NCBI RefSeq assembly: GCF_000760695.4
Contig: NZ_JHEG04000001.1
Location: forward strand, 2,687,578-2,751,577
DNA length: 64,000 nucleotides
Reading direction: 5' to 3'
Origin: Tolypothrix bouteillei VB521301
Lineage (GTDB): Bacteria; Cyanobacteriota; Cyanobacteriia; Cyanobacteriales; Nostocaceae
The position numbers were made by a program, and so were the translations under genes. Each line of letters opens with the position of its first letter. Position 1 is the first letter of the stretch. Below the pieces are notes generated by a model. That model was not told the origin of the DNA, ran no database searches, and saw only the letters and a program-made list of their open reading frames with translations. This document shows, one piece after another, positions 62,630-64,000 of the stretch.

Positions 62630-64000
62630 ATGCCGCCAGAATTTTGGAAAAGGATCGAAGAAGAAATTACCATTTGGCGTGTAGGTGCATTACCAGGAAT
62701 TTTAGTGATTGGACTGGTAATCGCTACCCGTCTCGTCGGTTCCATGCAATCTTTAGAATGGTTGGTTTTTGATAATTTCCTTCGTCTGCGTCCTCAAGAA
62801 CCTGTTGATGAACGCATTATTATTATAGGTATTAACGAAGAAGATATTCGTAGTCTGGGAACTTATCCCATACCAGATAAAGATATTGCTAGTTTGTTAA
62901 GAAAATTGCATTCTTTGAATCCTCGAGCAATTGGTCTCGATCTCTTTAGAGATCTTCCTGTAGAACCCGGTCATGGCAAACTGAGCGTAGCATTTCAAGA
63001 GCTTAAAAATGTCATTGCTATAGAGAAAGTTTTACCAGAACGAGTCCCTCCACCAATAGAATTACCTGAAGAACAAGTGGGTTTTGCCGATCAAATTATT
63101 GATACTGATGGAAAGTTGAGACGCAGCTTGCTAGCAACACCTACAATTAAAGGCTATAAGTTATCGTTATCTTTAAAATTGGCAACAGCTTATTTAAATC
63201 AAGATGGCTTCTATCTAGAAAATGGTATTGATGATGAAAATACCGTAAGATTTGATAAGACCGAAATACCTAGGTTTTTATCTAACTCCGGAGGCTATAT
63301 TCAAGCTGACGATGGTGGGGTGCAAGTATTACTGAATTTTCGGAGTGGTGAAAAACGATTTAGAACTTTATCACTTCAGGATATTAAAACAGGAAATTTT
63401 AAGCCAGAATGGCTACGCGATCGCATTGTTATTATTGGTGTCGTTGCTTCTAGCGTCAAAGATTGGTTAACAACTTCCGCTATTGCATCAACAAAACCTG
63501 CACCAGGACGAATCTATGGAGTGGAGCTTCTCGCACACACGACTTCTCAAATTATCAGTTCCGTGCTTGACAGAAGAGCGCTTTTACAAACATGGTCTGA
63601 AGGACAAGAATATCTGTGGATTGTGTGTTGGGGTTTGTTGGGAATTCTTTTTGCTAGACTGACAAAATTGCCTTTCATCAATCTTCTAGCTGTTGTCTTT
63701 GCAAGTCTTCATCTTGTTTTTGCTAGTTATATACTCCTGATCGTATGGGGTTTTTGGGTTCCGATAGTACCGACAATACTTGTTTTGGTTTTGAATGGTG
63801 TGGGTATGACAGCCTTATATCAGTATGACCAAGCTCTACGCACTAGAATAAATGCTCATCTCACTCTGATTGAACGGACGTTTGAAACAATCCATAACGG
63901 ACCATTACAAACTTTAGCAAAAACTTTAAAGTTGATCGGAGACAGAGACTTACCACCAAACGAATTAGTTTTCCAAATAGAAACCGAACTGGAAAAGTTA
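62630..64000 (+). CDS. CHASE2-domain sensor histidine kinase (3' end cut by window)
   Basis: 457 codons from ATG 62630 stay open to the right edge. An N-terminal transmembrane helix (GILVIGLVIATRLVG) is followed by a CHASE2 sensor domain (about 40-330: IIIIGINEEDI, PRAIGLDLFRDLP, WLRDRIVIIGVVASS), three transmembrane helices, and the start of the dimerisation domain, LIERTFETIHNGPLQTLAKTLKLI, with the phosphorylatable His. The HATPase domain lies outside the window. CHASE2 senses unknown extracytoplasmic signals. It pairs with the response regulator before it. Confidence 0.92.
   Translation, partial: MPPEFWKRIEEEITIWRVGALPGILVIGLVIATRLVGSMQSLEWLVFDNFLRLRPQEPVDERIIIIGINEEDIRSLGTYPIPDKDIASLLRKLHSLNPRAIGLDLFRDLPVEPGHGKLSVAFQELKNVIAIEKVLPERVPPPIELPEEQVGFADQIIDTDGKLRRSLLATPTIKGYKLSLSLKLATAYLNQDGFYLENGIDDENTVRFDKTEIPRFLSNSGGYIQADDGGVQVLLNFRSGEKRFRTLSLQDIKTGNFKPEWLRDRIVIIGVVASSVKDWLTTSAIASTKPAPGRIYGVELLAHTTSQIISSVLDRRALLQTWSEGQEYLWIVCWGLLGILFARLTKLPFINLLAVVFASLHLVFASYILLIVWGFWVPIVPTILVLVLNGVGMTALYQYDQALRTRINAHLTLIERTFETIHNGPLQTLAKTLKLIGDRDLPPNELVFQIETELEKL

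Overview
The window comes from a filamentous, probably heterocyst-forming cyanobacterium (Nostocales-like). The evidence is many HIP1 octamers (GCGATCGC), families of intergenic heptamer repeats built on TTAGTGG or TTATCAG units, an AMIN-domain TonB receptor, zinc-ribbon Ser/Thr kinases, glycosyltransferases resembling hormogonium-polysaccharide enzymes, and CHASE2 sensor kinases. No organism name can be fixed from the sequence alone.

1-32,259 (minus strand) is one large hybrid PKS-NRPS operon, cut by the left edge. In transcription order it encodes PKS1 (ACP-KS-AT-AT-ACP), PKS2 (KS-AT-KR-ACP), PKS3 (KS-dead AT-DH-ACP), NRPS1 (docking-Cy-A[Cys]-MT-PCP), NRPS2 (docking-C-A[Gly]-PCP), a free-standing condensation protein, an EctB-type diaminobutyrate aminotransferase, NRPS3 (partial C-A[Dab]-PCP-C-A[beta-Ala]-PCP) and a group II PLP decarboxylase resembling PanP-type aspartate decarboxylases. 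The two small enzymes appear to make the two unusual monomers that NRPS3 is predicted to load.

32,260-37,802 is a divergent operon on the plus strand: TonB-dependent receptor, RhtX/FptX-like MFS permease and type II thioesterase. A Fur-box-like palindrome lies in the shared intergenic region. With the Cys-heterocyclising module this points to an iron-regulated metallophore. The three PKS modules follow the order of events of 6-methylsalicylate synthesis, so my working model is an alkylsalicyl-(methyl)thiazoline-Gly-Dab-beta-Ala compound. I do not recognise this architecture as a described pathway.

37,856-55,709 is mostly ordinary chromosome: universal stress protein, pgk, a Nudix hydrolase, an orphan protein, speD with a decayed speE fragment, two tandem Ser/Thr kinases sharing an unnamed extracytoplasmic domain, a broken HNH cassette, a PaaK-like adenylate-forming enzyme, a broken PPR-like gene, a CAP lipoprotein, a RelE/YafQ toxin-antitoxin pair framed by a 208-bp direct repeat, a polysaccharide acetyltransferase and two GT2 glycosyltransferases, cobU and two conserved hypothetical genes.

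55,995-64,000 is a peptide-export locus: three short double-glycine-leader precursor peptides, a C39-peptidase ABC exporter, a HlyD-type adaptor, a degenerate histidine-kinase-like membrane protein, a NarL-type response regulator and a CHASE2 histidine kinase cut by the right edge. The last three genes may regulate the locus.

Coordinates of domains and residue numbers were counted by hand and are approximate to a few residues. Family names and adenylation codes come from memory of the families; no database search was run.
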